Shown here piece after piece: positions 1-15,132 of a DNA stretch of 64,000 bases (positions are counted from its first letter, which is position 1; each line of letters starts with the position of its first letter). The position numbers were made by a program, and so were the translations under genes. This DNA comes from Nannobrachium achirus. Lineage: Eukaryota > Chordata > Actinopteri > Myctophiformes > Myctophidae. The stretch is from contig OY997641.1 in NCBI GenBank assembly GCA_963921795.1, positions 23,194,533 through 23,258,532 of the forward strand. The letters run 5' to 3'. Under the pieces are notes generated by a model. That model was not told the origin of the DNA. It worked only from the letters and a program-made list of their open reading frames with translations, and did not search any database.

Positions 1-139
1 CACTGACAATTGTGCTGTCAAACGATGAAACTATATGAAATCAATGTATGATACTGTAACTAAGGTTGTGGGGGTCTCTGCTTCATCTCTCTCTCTCTCG
101 ACTAAGGGGTCCTTGGCCTGAAAAGGTTGAAGACCCCTA
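1..139 (-). mobile_element. hAT-like MITE, end fragment (family A)
   Basis: The segment matches, in reverse orientation, the end of the family seen complete at 17846-18303 and 22868-23277. It carries the polypyrimidine stretch, the 'ggggtccttggcctgaaaa' block and a terminal 'ttgaagacccct'. The other end lies left of the window, so the target duplication cannot be checked. Confidence 0.7.
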
Positions 140-675
140 GATTAATTATGGCGATACATGTGCCGCTGCCCCCCCAGCTCTCTCTCTCTCTGAATCAGCC
201 ACGCCGGGCTGCAGCTGCCAGCCCCTAATGGCTTCCAGATCCCGCTCATCTCTTCCTTCCCTCCATGTCGCTGTGTGTTTTTGTGCTCCAGTGTTGCAGA
301 GGAACCAGGGCCAAAGTGGAAGTGGAAATCCGCCGTGCCTTCAGCCCAATGAGTCAGTTAGCCAGGCACCCGTTTGAAGGAAAACCGCACCAGCTTTTTT
401 GGCGTGGAGGAGAAGTAATGGATTTTGTTTTTCATAAATCACAGCAGAGGTTGTCGGGAGGGAGTGTGTGTGTGTGTGTGTTTCTTCTTTCAAATGGAAG
501 GTCTTTGTAGTATGCATTAGAGAAATATGTGAGTGTGTTTACACAAGGGAACGCGTTCAGAGAAATGCTGTTAAAATTATTTACCTTTCCTGGAAACTGA
601 AAAAAAGAGTTGTGTGTAATTACTGTGGGATGTTTTTCCTGTGGTTTTAACTTAACGCGCACTTATATACCGTAG

Positions 676-736
<61 letters not shown>

Positions 737-1469
737 TGTGTGTGTGAGTGTGTGTGTGTGTGTGTGTAATAGGCTTGTGTTTGTTTTTACTCTTTAGCAG
801 TCAATGGTTTGTACAGTATGTGAAAACAGGAGTGAAGGAAAGCTTGCCAGACTTATTACACATCTTTTAAAGAAAGACAAACTTAGCGTAGGTCACACTT
901 CACACCAATTCTGCAACACACAAGCAAGAATTATTGTGAGTTTAACTTTTTTTCCCTGCCAGGGAAAGTGATTTTATCTCTGCGTGCTCAGTGTATTGTC
1001 AGTAAGATGGGGGGGCGTACACCAGGGGCATCATGACAGCTATTGTTTGGAATACAATGTGTGTCTGTGCGCCGTGACGGACAAACGCCTCGCGACAGCG
1101 ACTGGCAATCCCACGAATGGAGGCTGACAGGCGACACGGAGACACTGCGCCCACTTGTCACAATGAAACTCAACACGTGACCTTCAGCCTTGATGTCCAA
1201 CACGCCCGTGTCATCAGCTGGCATAGATTTATTAGCGTACTAGTATTTCTCTGTTCCGCGGGGGATGGGGAAATTCAAATTGCCCTTAGGCTTAGAGCTT
1301 CACCCAGCTGATGGCTCTCAGATGGATTTGGGGCTTCGTTAGGGGTTGAGCGTCTTGCTCATGAGCACTTCGAGTTCGCCGCTTATGCTGGACGAGCTGA
1401 GAGTTGAACTGGTGACCTTCTCATTCCCAGACAGCCTCTCAACCCACTCAGCTACTGCTCCCTCTACAT
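140..1469. other. intergenic, no gene seen
   Basis: No coding exon or RNA gene is recognisable. Short open frames here are not supported by any protein similarity I know. The stretch includes a (TG)n tract near 676-769 and a short one near 466-480. Confidence 0.6.
676..769. repeat. (TG)n microsatellite
   Basis: A nearly uninterrupted TG dinucleotide run with two single-base interruptions. Confidence 0.95.
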
Positions 1470-1824
1470 CAGGGATCTTCAACGTTTTCAGGTTGTTCAG
1501 ATTCCATATAGTTTCATTGTTTGACAGCACAATCATCAGTGTATTTTGGATTCATGTCAATTTGAGTTTTCAGATATTTAACCTCTTGAACCGTCAATAC
1601 TTAATAAACTTGACCTTTCACTCTATACTTAGTCTGCTCTTTTTCCCCTCTACACAAAAGCTATTTGCCGAAAATAGCCGATCTACAAACTCACAACACC
1701 TCGCGCTGCGAGGCGTTGTGAGCTTGTTTATACAATATGTATATACAATATGTAGAGGGGGTCCCTGCTTCATCTCTCTTTCTCTGCTAAGGGGTCCTTG
1801 GCCTGAAAACATTGAAGACCCCTG
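1470..1824 (+). mobile_element. hAT-like MITE with two inverted copies of the same end (family A chimera)
   Basis: The element is flanked by the 8-bp direct repeat CTCTACAT (1462-1469 and 1825-1832), the size expected for hAT. The left end reads 'cagggatcttcaacgttttc' and the right end is the inverse of that same left end, not the normal right end of the family. It carries the shared hairpin at about 1671-1728. It therefore appears to be a fold-back derivative that moved as one unit. Confidence 0.85.
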
Positions 1825-1861
1825 CTCTACATTATAAGTGGCTGGCTACTGGTGTGATTCA

Positions 1862-1955
<94 letters not shown>
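1862..1955. repeat. (AC)n microsatellite
   Basis: A pure AC dinucleotide run of about 94 bp, followed by an interrupted AC-rich tail. Confidence 0.97.
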
Positions 1956-1956
<1 letters not shown>

Positions 1957-2876
1957 CAAGACAAACACAAACACACACTAACACACACCTTCGACCACCA
2001 CATCAGAGGCAGTCGCCAGGCGCTCATCCACCACGGTGCATCTGCAGAGAGCACGCACTAGCCTTATATCAACCACGCAGAGAGAGACAGACAGTTTAAT
2101 GTGAACAAGCCCTCCTTGGGAAAAGAAGGGCCGTTTCTACGATTGTTGTCATTACTCACCCTTACTCATCAGTGGCAGCGGCAGAAGCAGCGAGCAGCAG
2201 TGGCGTACAGCCTCATGTGCCACATGCCGCGCCGGCCACAGTGGCACAAAGGGCCCAGTGAGATGGAGAGCCATCAATCATGTGAGGTCAGTGTGGTCGG
2301 GTCGAGGGGAGAGTGGGACGGCAGCCCCTTTCTGTTGCATGTTGGTGTGCTGCGGCCGATGACATCACCCTCTGCGGAGTCTGTGATTAAAGAGCGATAA
2401 ATACCCTGCGCAGCGCTGCACAGTGCAGCGAGGTGCTTGGCCCCTGCGGGGTTAAGGGCCCCTAATGGGAGGGCTCAGGGTGGTGCATACAGTATAAGGG
2501 CCCCCCCCTGGGGGGAGAGTCCCTGACCGCAAAATGGTGTAGACAATAAGTTAGTGAAATGGGACGCTTTAAGGTTGAATGAGTGGTTGGACAAAAGCAC
2601 TGACACCGAAAATAGGACAAGAAAGGGGGGCAATAAAGATTTGTGGTTTTTCCTCCTTGAGAATTTAAGCACTTTCCATTATGTGGCTGGTAAACGCTTC
2701 TATGTTTTGAGCAATGTCATCGTTTTTACAGGCTCTCGTCACCAATGGTATTGTGACACAAGTTTAAATTAACACATTGTACTTTTTTTATGGGGTTGAG
2801 ACTCATATGTGACCGCCCTACTTGACCGGATCACTTGAAAGCCGGCCATCACGTCACACGAAGACTAGGGATGGGA
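1956..2876. other. intergenic, no gene seen
   Basis: No exon is recognised. Part of 2100-2460 is less repetitive and could be a conserved non-coding element, but that cannot be judged without alignment to other fish. Confidence 0.5.
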
Positions 2877-3280
2877 CGATATGAAAATGTCATCTCACGA
2901 TTATTGTGACAAAAGAAATCGCGATTTATGATATTATGGCGATAATCAAAATCCATTATCCTGGGGCGGAACATTTGCCAAAAAAAATAAGCAGATCTTC
3001 AAGCTCACAACGCGTCGCAATGCGTTGTGAGCTTGTAGATCGGCTATTTTTTTGCAAAGATATTTGGTAGAGTGAAAAAAAAAAGACTGTATCAAGTATG
3101 TATATTATAAGTATGTTTTACCAATAGAGAGTTCAGTTCAATATGCAGCTTGGCAAATAAAAAGTGATCCCAGTGCATGACCGAGGACGATATGCAAGAT
3201 AAATTAAATCTCCACAATACGATTAGCGTGAGTGTTTTTTTATCGCGATAAACGATGATATCGCTTATCGTCCCATCCCT
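2877..3280. mobile_element. MITE with AGGGATGGGACGATA terminal inverted repeats
   Basis: The left end 'agggatgggacgata' is matched by the right end 'tatcgtcccatccct'. A large hairpin of the shared type (stem GATC..CAAGCTCACAACGC) lies at about 2981-3052. The element sits between two copies of an approximately 50-bp direct repeat (about 2819-2875 and 3296-3347, both containing 'cttgaccggatcacttgaaa'). No ORF. Confidence 0.8.
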
Positions 3281-4510
3281 AAGACATAGCCTATACTTGA
3301 CCGGATCACTTGAAAGTCACACTTGATCCATCACGTCACACGAAGACATACTTGAGTGACAAACAAGAATAGTTCTGTCCAGCGGGAGGTCGAGTCAAAA
3401 CATGTTACGTTTTTTTCCACATAACTTCTACCTCCTCCGGTTTCAAAGTAAAAGAGCCGCCTGCTGCTCCAACAAAGAGAGTTTACATGTTGGTGACAGC
3501 CGCGTTAGACAGCTGCGTTCTCCAGTAGTGCAGCGCGGCAACGTTTAATGCGAGGTGCCTGTCAGAATTCAATACGGCCCATTGAAAACATGACGGGGCA
3601 AACCAGAGTGGAGGCATTCAAGCTCCGCTGTGTGACCGGGGGGGTAGTAGGGGTGGGGGGGGTGCGCCGGTAGAAAAGAAAAAGTGATGACTCACTGGAC
3701 TTCCCAAAATCCCCCTCCTCCCCCCTCCTGCTTTACGGGAAATGGAATGCTGTTTTTCTCCCTCTCTCTCTCTCTCTATTTCTCCCTCCCTCCCCATCTC
3801 TCTCTCTCTGTTTCTGTCTCTCTTTCTCTCCCTCCCTCCCTCTCTCTGTTCCTCTCTCTCTCTCTCTCTCTCCCGGTCTGGGCCGTTCATCTTTTTGACA
3901 GGCTGCTTGGTCAGGCCCTGGGTTAATGTTTGTCTGTGGGACCCTTTCATCCCTCTCTGTGGGGGCAACCCGGCGAACGGGACTAATTATGTGGGGCAGC
4001 CGTTTGAAAGTTTGTTAGCGATGCGGGGGAGGACACGAACAGATAGAGTAGTCGCTTGTGGAACAGATAAGCCTTTGTTCTGCATCACAAACAGTCCCTT
4101 TTATTGCCACTGATTTATACATGTAGGGTTGGGATTTGCCAGCTGCCAAATTAATTCACCGTTAATCTAAAAGGCATTAACGGATCAATAGAAAAGAACC
4201 GCTTAGTTTTATGTTTCCTAAAGAGATTATAATGGGCCACACTTTTGAAAGCCACTTTTCAGATGCTGTTTTATTTGGCCTTGTCTGTAGCCACATTTGA
4301 ACAGACACTTCTGGGCCAACAGTATATTTGTTTAGGTGTGGTATAGCGGGATAATGTTATGGGTTGTTATGTTTATGATAACAATGTGCATAAAATGTGC
4401 ATATAGTAATTGTCGGGTGTGAACCTTTTATGTCCAAAACTGTTACTCTTCAGGAAATGAAAAAAGAACCTGTGTTCCAATGGATCCAATGTAGTTATTA
4501 ATTATTATTT
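3281..4510. other. intergenic with a (CT)n tract
   Basis: A pyrimidine-rich (CT)n tract spans about 3758-3873. The rest shows no gene or RNA that I recognise. Confidence 0.6.
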
Positions 4511-4513
4511 AGT

Positions 4514-4786
4514 CACAGCACACGCTTTATGAGCTTGTAGATCTGCTATTTTCAAAAGATTTTTTAGACATTTGAAACCCGCGAAATGGGACATAACGAG
4601 TAATTTCTATACTTTTGGTAATTTAAGTGCATTTTGATACCAATACTTTTGTATTTTACCCAAAGTACATTTTGAATTCCGGACATTTACTTGTAACAGA
4701 GTATTTCTACTTTGCAGTATTGATACTTTTACTAGCATGGAGTCATCAACTATTTTTACAAAAAAAAAGTACTTTTTCCACCACTG
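4514..4786. mobile_element. hAT-like MITE fragment (TACTTTTTCCACCACTG end, family B)
   Basis: The stretch ends in 'gtactttttccaccactg', the terminal inverted repeat of family B, complete at 11877-12332. A half copy of the shared hairpin ('gagcttgtagatctgctatt') is at about 4530-4551. The left terminus is not clear. Confidence 0.65.
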
Positions 4787-5759
<973 letters not shown>

Positions 5760-5897
5760 TGTAAAGAAGGCAAATATTTACACTCAGTTGAAATCACAGA
5801 TTGCTCGCCTGGTGCAGACGGCTAGGAAAATTATGGGTGTTAAAAAAAACACTTGTTCCTCTAAAGAATCTCGGAGAAGTCTATTATCAGACAGGCA

Positions 5898-6219
5898 CAG
5901 AAGATGTGTCTGACCCAGCTCACATTCTACACTCTACATTCTACAGAAGATGTGTCTGACCCAGCTCACATTCTACACTCTACATTCTACAGAAGATGTG
6001 TCTGACCCAGCTCACATTCTACACTCTACATTCTACAGAAGATGTGTCTGACCCAGCTCACATTCTACACTCTACATTCTACAGAAGATGTGTCTGACCC
6101 AGCTCACATTCTACACTCTACATTCTACAGAAGATGTGTCTGACCCAGCTCACATTCTACACTCTACATTCTACAGAAGATGTGTCTGACCCAGCTCACA
6201 TTCTACACTCTACATTCTA
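5898..6219. repeat. 46-bp minisatellite, seven near-identical copies
   Basis: The phrase 'aagatgtgtctgacccagct' recurs at 5901, 5947, 5993, 6039, 6085, 6131 and 6177, an exact 46-bp period. The near identity of the copies implies recent expansion or strong homogenisation. Confidence 0.97.
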
Positions 6220-7368
6220 GATTGTACCTTTTGGTAGAACATTCATGGTTCCCAAGAGCAGGCTGAACAGTTATAAACATTACATTTAAATTTAAATTGT
6301 CGGATTTGTGGACTTTTGGATATTTTAAATGACCAAAGTACACTAGGAATTGTTTGGACTTCTTTTTAAAATGCTTTGAGTCTTTAATAGATTGACCAAG
6401 GTGTGTTGTGTATTTGGACTAATATAACATTTGACTGCTACAACTAATCTTACTTTTTGGGAAGGTCTAAATAAAGCGACAAAAAGATACAACGTATTGT
6501 TTGGACTGATGCGTTTTATTTTCTGTAGACTGTATTTCAATTTATCATAGTTTTATATCATGTATTGTATTGTATGTTTTGTTGTTATTTACGGACCCCA
6601 TGAAAATGTGTGGTCGCCGAGCCTTCAGCTAATGGGGAACGATCTAATAAACAAGAAACAATTACCGTAAGATTCTCAATACTAACAGGTAATTGCAGGA
6701 TGTTGGTCACAAGGGTTGTGAAATACTGTATGTCACCTCAATTCCACGTAATGTACGGTAGGATGTTGGTCATTGGGGTTGTGCAATACGTCACCATTGT
6801 CAGGTGTGTATGGAACTGTGCAAACGGCAAAATGAAAAATGAATGTTGCTGATGTTGATGTATGACTTTTACAGTATCTTACGTGGAACAGCATGACAGA
6901 GTACAAAACTAATTTCCCTATGGGGGACACTAAAGGACAGTATATGTTATTTTATGTTATTCTTACAGACAGCAGCTGGGAAAGGGAGGGATGATATGAC
7001 CAAGAATAAAGGCAGGGAAACTGGAAGATTTGTGGGCTGGGTAAATGGAATCTTTTCATACGTCTTTTCCCACATTACAACACATTGAACACAATAACGA
7101 AAGCGCTGCATACAGGTGTGTCATACGCCCATCAACTATGGTAACATGGACCCTGGGAACAGAATGCTGAAACGTAAACTTAGTGCAGCTATGTTAGTAT
7201 TGAATCCCTGCACCTCATTCAAATAGGCCCCCAAATGAAGTCAGCTAAGAAGATGTTACAGGACGGACAGAGATTTGACTGTGCAAGATGATATGAATGC
7301 TATGAATACCATGTACAAATACTATCATGTGCACAGTACACCCGTGGGTGTGTATGTTGCATGCGAGT
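6220..7368. other. intergenic, no gene seen
   Basis: AT-rich sequence with short direct repeats ('aggatgttggtca' twice near 6700-6775). No exon recognised. Confidence 0.5.
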
Positions 7369-7485
7369 GTAGTGATGCGCGGAAGCAGGGATTGAACCAG
7401 GGACTCCCACTCGCCAGTCCGACGCACAACCAGTCGTGCTAATAGGGCTGAGCCCGATTAGCAGGGCTGTTGTCGCTGGTTCATG
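7369..7485 (-). mobile_element. tRNA-derived SINE, copy 1
   Basis: A 117-bp unit that, read on the minus strand, has an A-box-like region and a B box close to GGTTCAATCCC, so it resembles a pol III tRNA head. It is nearly identical to 7639-7755 in the same orientation. The lack of a cloverleaf and the duplicate nearby argue against a real tRNA gene. Confidence 0.7.
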
Positions 7486-7638
7486 ACTGGTACTAACTGT
7501 GGGGGCTACAATCACCCCCCTGATCTTTGGAGCGTGCCCTCGCGCTTCACACTTCACGCCGCGGACCGCCGCACACAGCGTGGACCTGTCCCTCACGCGA
7601 GGATATCACGCTCCTCATCCTGCCGACAACGCCAGATC

Positions 7639-7755
7639 GTAGTGATGAGCGGAAGCGGGGATTGAACCCGGGACTCGCACTCGCCAGACCAACGCACAAC
7701 CAGTCGTGCTAATAGGGCTGAGCCCGATTAGCAGGGCTGTTGTCGCTGGTTCATG
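7639..7755 (-). mobile_element. tRNA-derived SINE, copy 2
   Basis: Second copy of the 117-bp unit at 7369-7485, starting 'gtagtgatg' and ending 'gctggttcatg' like the first. B box on the minus strand is GGTTCAATCCC. The 153-bp spacer between the copies is GC-rich and may belong to the same composite repeat. Confidence 0.7.
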
Positions 7756-8287
<532 letters not shown>

Positions 8288-8559
8288 GCAGACAGAGAGA
8301 GATGAGGAGAGATATAGAGAGAGAGAGCATGAAGGGAAAATTGTACATTTGGGTGTGTTTGCTGAAAGCGTGGGTACCAGAAGAATAGGGAAGTTGTGCA
8401 AGGGTGGAGGTGTGGCTATTTCTCGAATTATTTTGACCGTCGTTGGTAATGATTCGTTAAATCTCATCTCACGCCCTCACAAACAGTCAAGATGGACCGT
8501 TGAGATCACTCCTATCATTGACTGGTTGAATGACCGATGCGCACACGAGCGCACACAAG

Positions 8560-10070
<1,511 letters not shown>

Positions 10071-10152
<82 letters not shown>

Positions 10153-10159
10153 TGTGTGT
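10071..10159. repeat. (TG)n microsatellite
   Basis: TG dinucleotide run of about 89 bp followed by a short GA-rich tail. Confidence 0.97.
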
Positions 10160-10379
10160 TAGAAAAGGAAAGAGAGAGAGAAATAGAGAGAGATTTCTGG
10201 TATTTTTTTATCTTCTTTTTGTCTGTTAAGTCAATTCCTCCCAGTGTTGTTTGATTGTTTCTCTTTGTAGCTGGATGCATTAACAATATTGTTCATGTAG
10301 CACTCGTGCTAATACTGCATAGAGAATAAGTCTGAACTGTCACATACACTATGCTTACACCGACAGTTCTGATATATGC

Positions 10380-10770
10380 TGCCAAATGATGTCTCACCTG
10401 TACGTGAAACTGCAGTATATATGCACACAGCTCTGTGTTCTGTGTTGCTAATAATCTGTTGCTATTCTACTGCTGCACCTCTCGTACTGTATATCAGTAT
10501 CAGTTACTATCTGCTGCTATTTTTAACTGCCTCCATACATATTCTTCTCTCTGTGCACCTTGTGTACTGAATATAATGTATGTATTGTATTTATTTTACT
10601 CATACCAAGAATATTTGTAATATCTGACCTGTTCTCCTTGTTCATTCTTTCTCTATTCTCTTATCTCTATTCTTCTTCCTGTCATGAAAACTACAAGTGA
10701 TGAGAGCTTGTATGAAAAAGAATTTCACACACTGTAAACCTGTGATGTGACAATACAGTAGAAGTAGTTG
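10380..10770 (+). mobile_element. probable LINE 3' remnant
   Basis: The right end reads 'aagaatttcacacactgtaa' followed by 'tgatgtgacaata', which resembles the 3' tail of fish L2/CR1-like LINEs. No reverse transcriptase frame remains. The left limit is uncertain. Confidence 0.45.
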
Positions 10771-11605
10771 AGGAGAATTCAAGGGAATTGAACTGAACTG
10801 AGCTGACAGAGGTTAGACAGTCAAAGGATCACTTCAGTACGTAACACTGAAACCAATCCCTTTTTCGTTCGCAGTGAGAGTAAAAACCAGACGAAGCACA
10901 CCTGTTTTCTTCGTGTACAGATGCCGTGACTGCGGTGGGTTGATCCGCTGACACTGCCCACTCAGCACAGCTGATCTCATAGTATCCCTCCTCCTTCTGC
11001 CCCGCCCGTGCCGGGGGGGTTTGGTTTGGCTTGGTGCCTCTGTGGGTCAAGCCCATGGTCACGTCTGAAAAACAGAGAACAGCCAGTGTTAAAGTGCTGC
11101 TGTCATGAGTCATGAGGATATTTAGATCGATAAGTTCGACGGCCAGCTCATCCATTATTACATAACCAGGGCAAAGCTTCACTGTATTAAAGTGTTCTAG
11201 ACATAACACTGGCTAATCACTGAGTCACCAGCGGTGCTTGAGACCACTGAACCACCCTGCTGTACTGTATACAGTACACAGTAAGATCCTCTGGATTCAT
11301 TTAACTCTGTGAGAGTAAAAATGGACCCAAATGGATCAGTAAGAGTCTTAACCGTGTAAACAGCTCTTTTCCATGTTTCAGCAACCAGTTTGGCCCTGCC
11401 GTCTGTAGTTTTTCCACGTGAGTGCACTTTGCGATAAACACTCCCTTTCCCAGTTCCATAGGCGAGGTTTTCGAGTGCCTGCCAATGAATGCCAAACACA
11501 TACATGTGTGGTTAGGTAGTGAGGGAGGAGTGTGCTGATAAGCTTGAAAGAGTCTTAAATCTCAGTTGTTTGGTTTGTTTTTCCTTTTCTTTTTTCCCTC
11601 CTTTT
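10771..11605. other. intergenic, no gene seen
   Basis: Open minus-strand frames here have no recognised domain, and no splice-consistent exons were found. Confidence 0.5.
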
Positions 11606-11754
11606 AATACAGGACAATAAAGAGACAGGAAACTGAGGGCACAGAGGGAGACGGACATGCAACACATGCAGGTCCCCAGCCAGAATCAAACCGGGGACTT
11701 TGTGATTGTGTGGTTGACGCACTATATCCGGTCAGATACCGGCATGCCCCAGTG
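11606..11754 (-). mobile_element. tRNA-derived SINE
   Basis: On the minus strand it has an A-box-like start, a B box GGTTTGATTCTGGC and a tail with 'tttcctgtctcttt', the organisation of common fish tRNA-headed SINEs. It is related to the copy at 40881-41004. Confidence 0.7.
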
Positions 11755-11876
11755 TTGTCTTATCCCCTCTGTGTTGTTCTCCGTCCACGTGTCCCTGTGG
11801 ATGATCTAATGTCTAGAAAAGGCCATTGTGGTTAACCTTCTGTGCATTCTTCATAAACTGCCCCCCCAATCTTTTA

Positions 11877-12332
11877 CAGTGGTGGAAAAAGTACTCAAAT
11901 GTTTTACTTAAGTAAAAGTATCAATACTGCAATATAGAAATACTAAGTGAATACTAAGTGAAGTCTGGAATTCTAAATGTACTTGAGTAAAAGTATATCG
12001 GTATCAAAATGTACTTAAAGCACCAAAAGTAAAGTACAAAATGTTTGGAAATAGCAGATCTACAAGCTCACAACACATCGCATCAGATAGGCTAGGTATA
12101 AAATAGGGCTAAAGTGGTTAATGTGTGTTTTGTAATATTATAATTTATATTTGCAAAGTAACTAAAGTTTTCAAGAAATATACAACATTTGAATCCGAGA
12201 TGTAGTGGAGTAGAAGTAAAGGTATTGGAAATTGGAAAATTGGAAATACTCAAGTAAAGTACAAATACCTCAAAATTGTACATAAGTACAGCACTTAAGT
12301 AAACAAACATACTTAGTTACTTTTCACCACTG
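11877..12332. mobile_element. hAT-like MITE, full length (family B, CAGTGGTGGAAAAAGTA)
   Basis: The left terminus 'cagtggtggaaaaagtact' pairs with the right terminus 'agttacttttcaccactg'. The flanks 'atctttta' and 'ctcttttt' are weakly similar, so the target duplication has decayed. A half hairpin of the shared type is at about 12049-12085. No ORF. Confidence 0.8.
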
Positions 12333-13387
12333 CTCTTTTTATTCACCAGCCCCACTGTGTCTTACACATTTAGGTTGTTTTCCTGCCTGTGCAGCACCTG
12401 GGAAAGCCGTAGGGAATAAACCTCTGCCAACATTCCATCAGATTCCAACACCAAATGCCTGGGCACAGCAGCAGAATTGTTGGCATTCTTTTACTTAAAG
12501 GTGCAGCGTGTCTTTGTTTCTCCAAACCACAGCCCTCATTCCCATGTAGGCGTGTGAAGTGTCTTTTACAGCTTTAGAAGGCCTTCACGTTGTTCTTATT
12601 TAATGTTTGACTGAAGTCCTGCCAGATAAGCTCTGACACGAGATACAAAGAGTGAGGACTCTGTGTCAAGTTCTAGGATAAGAAATGTCAAACGTTGATA
12701 TCAAAAGGGCTATGGTGCCTTTATATTTTCATACATATATATTTATATCTAAATATAAATAATGTAATATTAGATAGATCATTAGTCATAAGAACGGAAG
12801 TATATGTGACCTTAAATGTTCGATGTAGTATGCCATAGGCGATTAGTTCTTTGCGAGCCACTATTTGAGGCTTTCAACATCAAGTAAAAAAAAAAGGGAA
12901 CTATCCCCAATTTCTTTCCAGGCGAGGAAACCACAAGTTTAGAAAAAGAAAAAAATGAATAATTACTCAATCTTAGCTGTTGGCCCTCCCACCTTCCACC
13001 CTTCTCTCCAGTTCCCTAGAGGAGGATGCAAAGTGCGTCAGTGCGGCCTCGGAAAAGAGGAGAAGTACTGCTTTTTGGACTTTCAGGAGGAAGGAAGCAC
13101 ATCTGGTCAACAAGGAAAGAGAGAACGGGTGAAAAGAGGAATTAGCATGGAGGAAGAGGAGCAGGCCAAAAATAGCCAACCTCATCGCAGGGCCCGGCCA
13201 GAAGCCGGGCCGCACCTTCCAGCCACTCCAGTGTTAGTCACATAAACCCTTCCCTCAGCGGGTGACTAAACACTCCACTGACCCCCCTCCCCAACCTCAC
13301 CCCCAACTGTATGACACCCCCCCCCCTCTTCGGTTATGAACCTCACTTCCTCTCAGGTCTCATAATCAAATTCAGGGCTACCTAAGC
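12333..13387. other. intergenic, no gene seen
   Basis: An ATG frame at 12955-13245 has no recognised domain and no splice context. The rest is non-coding. Confidence 0.5.
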
Positions 13388-13764
13388 CAGTGGTTCTCAA
13401 ACTGTGGGTCGGGACCCCCAGGGGGGGGGGGGGGGGGGTCCTCAAATTATTTTGGGGGGTCCCCAGATGATTAACTTAATGTGCAACATTGTTTTCTCAC
13501 TCAACAACAGTAAAGAAACCATGACAGATGACAAATTAAATATTGGTCAAATTATCAAATATTAGAGGCAGAAATTGAGAAAATAGCTGATCTACATGCT
13601 CACAACGCCTCGCGTTACGAGATGTTGTGAGCATGTATATCTGCAATCTTCACAATAAATGGTGTTATACATGTGCTCGTAGGGTGGTGGTGGTGAGGGG
13701 GGGGGTGCCCAGTTAAAATATGATTATTTTGGGGGTCGCAGCCTGAAAAGGTTGAGAACTACTC
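13388..13764 (+). mobile_element. hAT-like MITE (family C, CAGTGGTTCTCAAAC)
   Basis: Left end 'cagtggttctcaaactgtgg', right end 'aggttgagaactactc'. Flanks 'acctaagc' (13380-13387) and 'acctatgc' (13765-13772) match at 7 of 8, consistent with an hAT target duplication. A run of 18 G residues is at 13421-13438, and a full shared hairpin at about 13579-13648. A sister copy is at 62014-62404. Confidence 0.85.
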
Positions 13765-15101
13765 ACCTATGCTGACACCTCCCCATATCTCTCTCTCTGT
13801 CTCTGCAGTAACCTTTCCCTAGCGCCAAAGCATTGGCATATGAGACAAATATAAATGCATTAAGAAAGTGAGAATTATAATAAATTGAAAAACATTACAT
13901 TAGACAGGAAATGCAATAATAAGTGTGTATACAATCATATTATGTTATTACCAGTGTGGGAATAACTAGTGTAGAATCAACATCAACTATCAAGAATCAA
14001 TCTAATCAACCAACCAAGGAACAATGAGGTAGTCACAACGCTTTGCATCTGCGACTTGTAGATCAATTCTTTCCGGTGCATGACACCGCCGAACAACATT
14101 GCCATTACACCTGTGTCGAGTCGATTGTGCATTGTGTTCACATGTGTCCTGTTAGCCTGTGTGTATGTGTATAAGCACTTCCCTGCCCTCTTGCCAGCCC
14201 AGGACAAGTTGTCTGTTTAGTGCAAGTACTCCTGTAGATGTATAGCTGTTATCCTGCCAGTACCATGCCTGTTCATGTATTCTAATCTATAGATTTAGTT
14301 GTTAGCCCGCCTGTACAATAGTTGTTCCTGTTTTTCTATTCTGAAGATTACTAGCTGTCCTAGCCTGTACTATGGATGTCCAGATTGTTGTGAATGTAAT
14401 CTAGCTTTACCCCACACTCCCTGCCTACTCCTTCCTGTATACGGATCCGGCTTAATACTGACAATTAGGCTTTAGGGATATCTTGTTCTCAAAGCAAGGG
14501 AAATGTAAATGTTACTGTTTAAAAAAGGCTTAACATGGACAATACAATGAAAGACCCTCCAGTGGACGTCAGTCAACGAGGTGAATCCAAGTACTGCGTT
14601 GAGTCTATATGGAGAGAGAGGTGGTATGAGATCAATGAGCAGTTGACAGTCAACAGTAAGAGTTTATAATGTCCACACACAAGGAACATAAACAATCACG
14701 GGCTAAGATCGACTGTGAAACAACGGTGTATCTGTTCCAACCTGTGCAATAACAACCACAGGGAGAGGCATGGGCAAACACGCATGTTGCATTGACTTGA
14801 AATTCATCTTGAAAAAACAGGAACACCTTAACAGACAAATATGACAAATGCCACAGGTAAGGCAGTGCTATAAGTAAAGTTAGACAGCTCATACAGGTGT
14901 TCAGAAAGCACATACAGGTACAGAGGTGCAAAGAGGAACGCAGGCAGCCATGCACGCTGGGCAGGTTTACTGGTTGTACTGGCCAGATCAAACAGGAAGT
15001 GGGTGGAACGATAACATGATTTGAATTGTGAGAGAGACTCAAAGCAGGGGAGAGACGTGTTGACAAGCACATGTGCAGTCACATTACCAAGGAACTGGAG
15101 T

Positions 15102-15132
<31 letters not shown>

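Noticed and set aside
1812..2099. Open frames of alternating His/Thr or Val/Cys across AC/TG and GA tracts (also near 5483-5913, 8124-8720, 10053-10286)
   Set aside because: Translated dinucleotide microsatellites.
7369..7755. tRNA genes suggested by B-box sequences (also 11606-11754, 40881-41004)
   Set aside because: No proper cloverleaf, and multiple related copies with SINE-type tails; SINEs explain them.
12955..13245. 96-residue ATG frame
   Set aside because: No domain, no splice context, and biased composition; likely chance.
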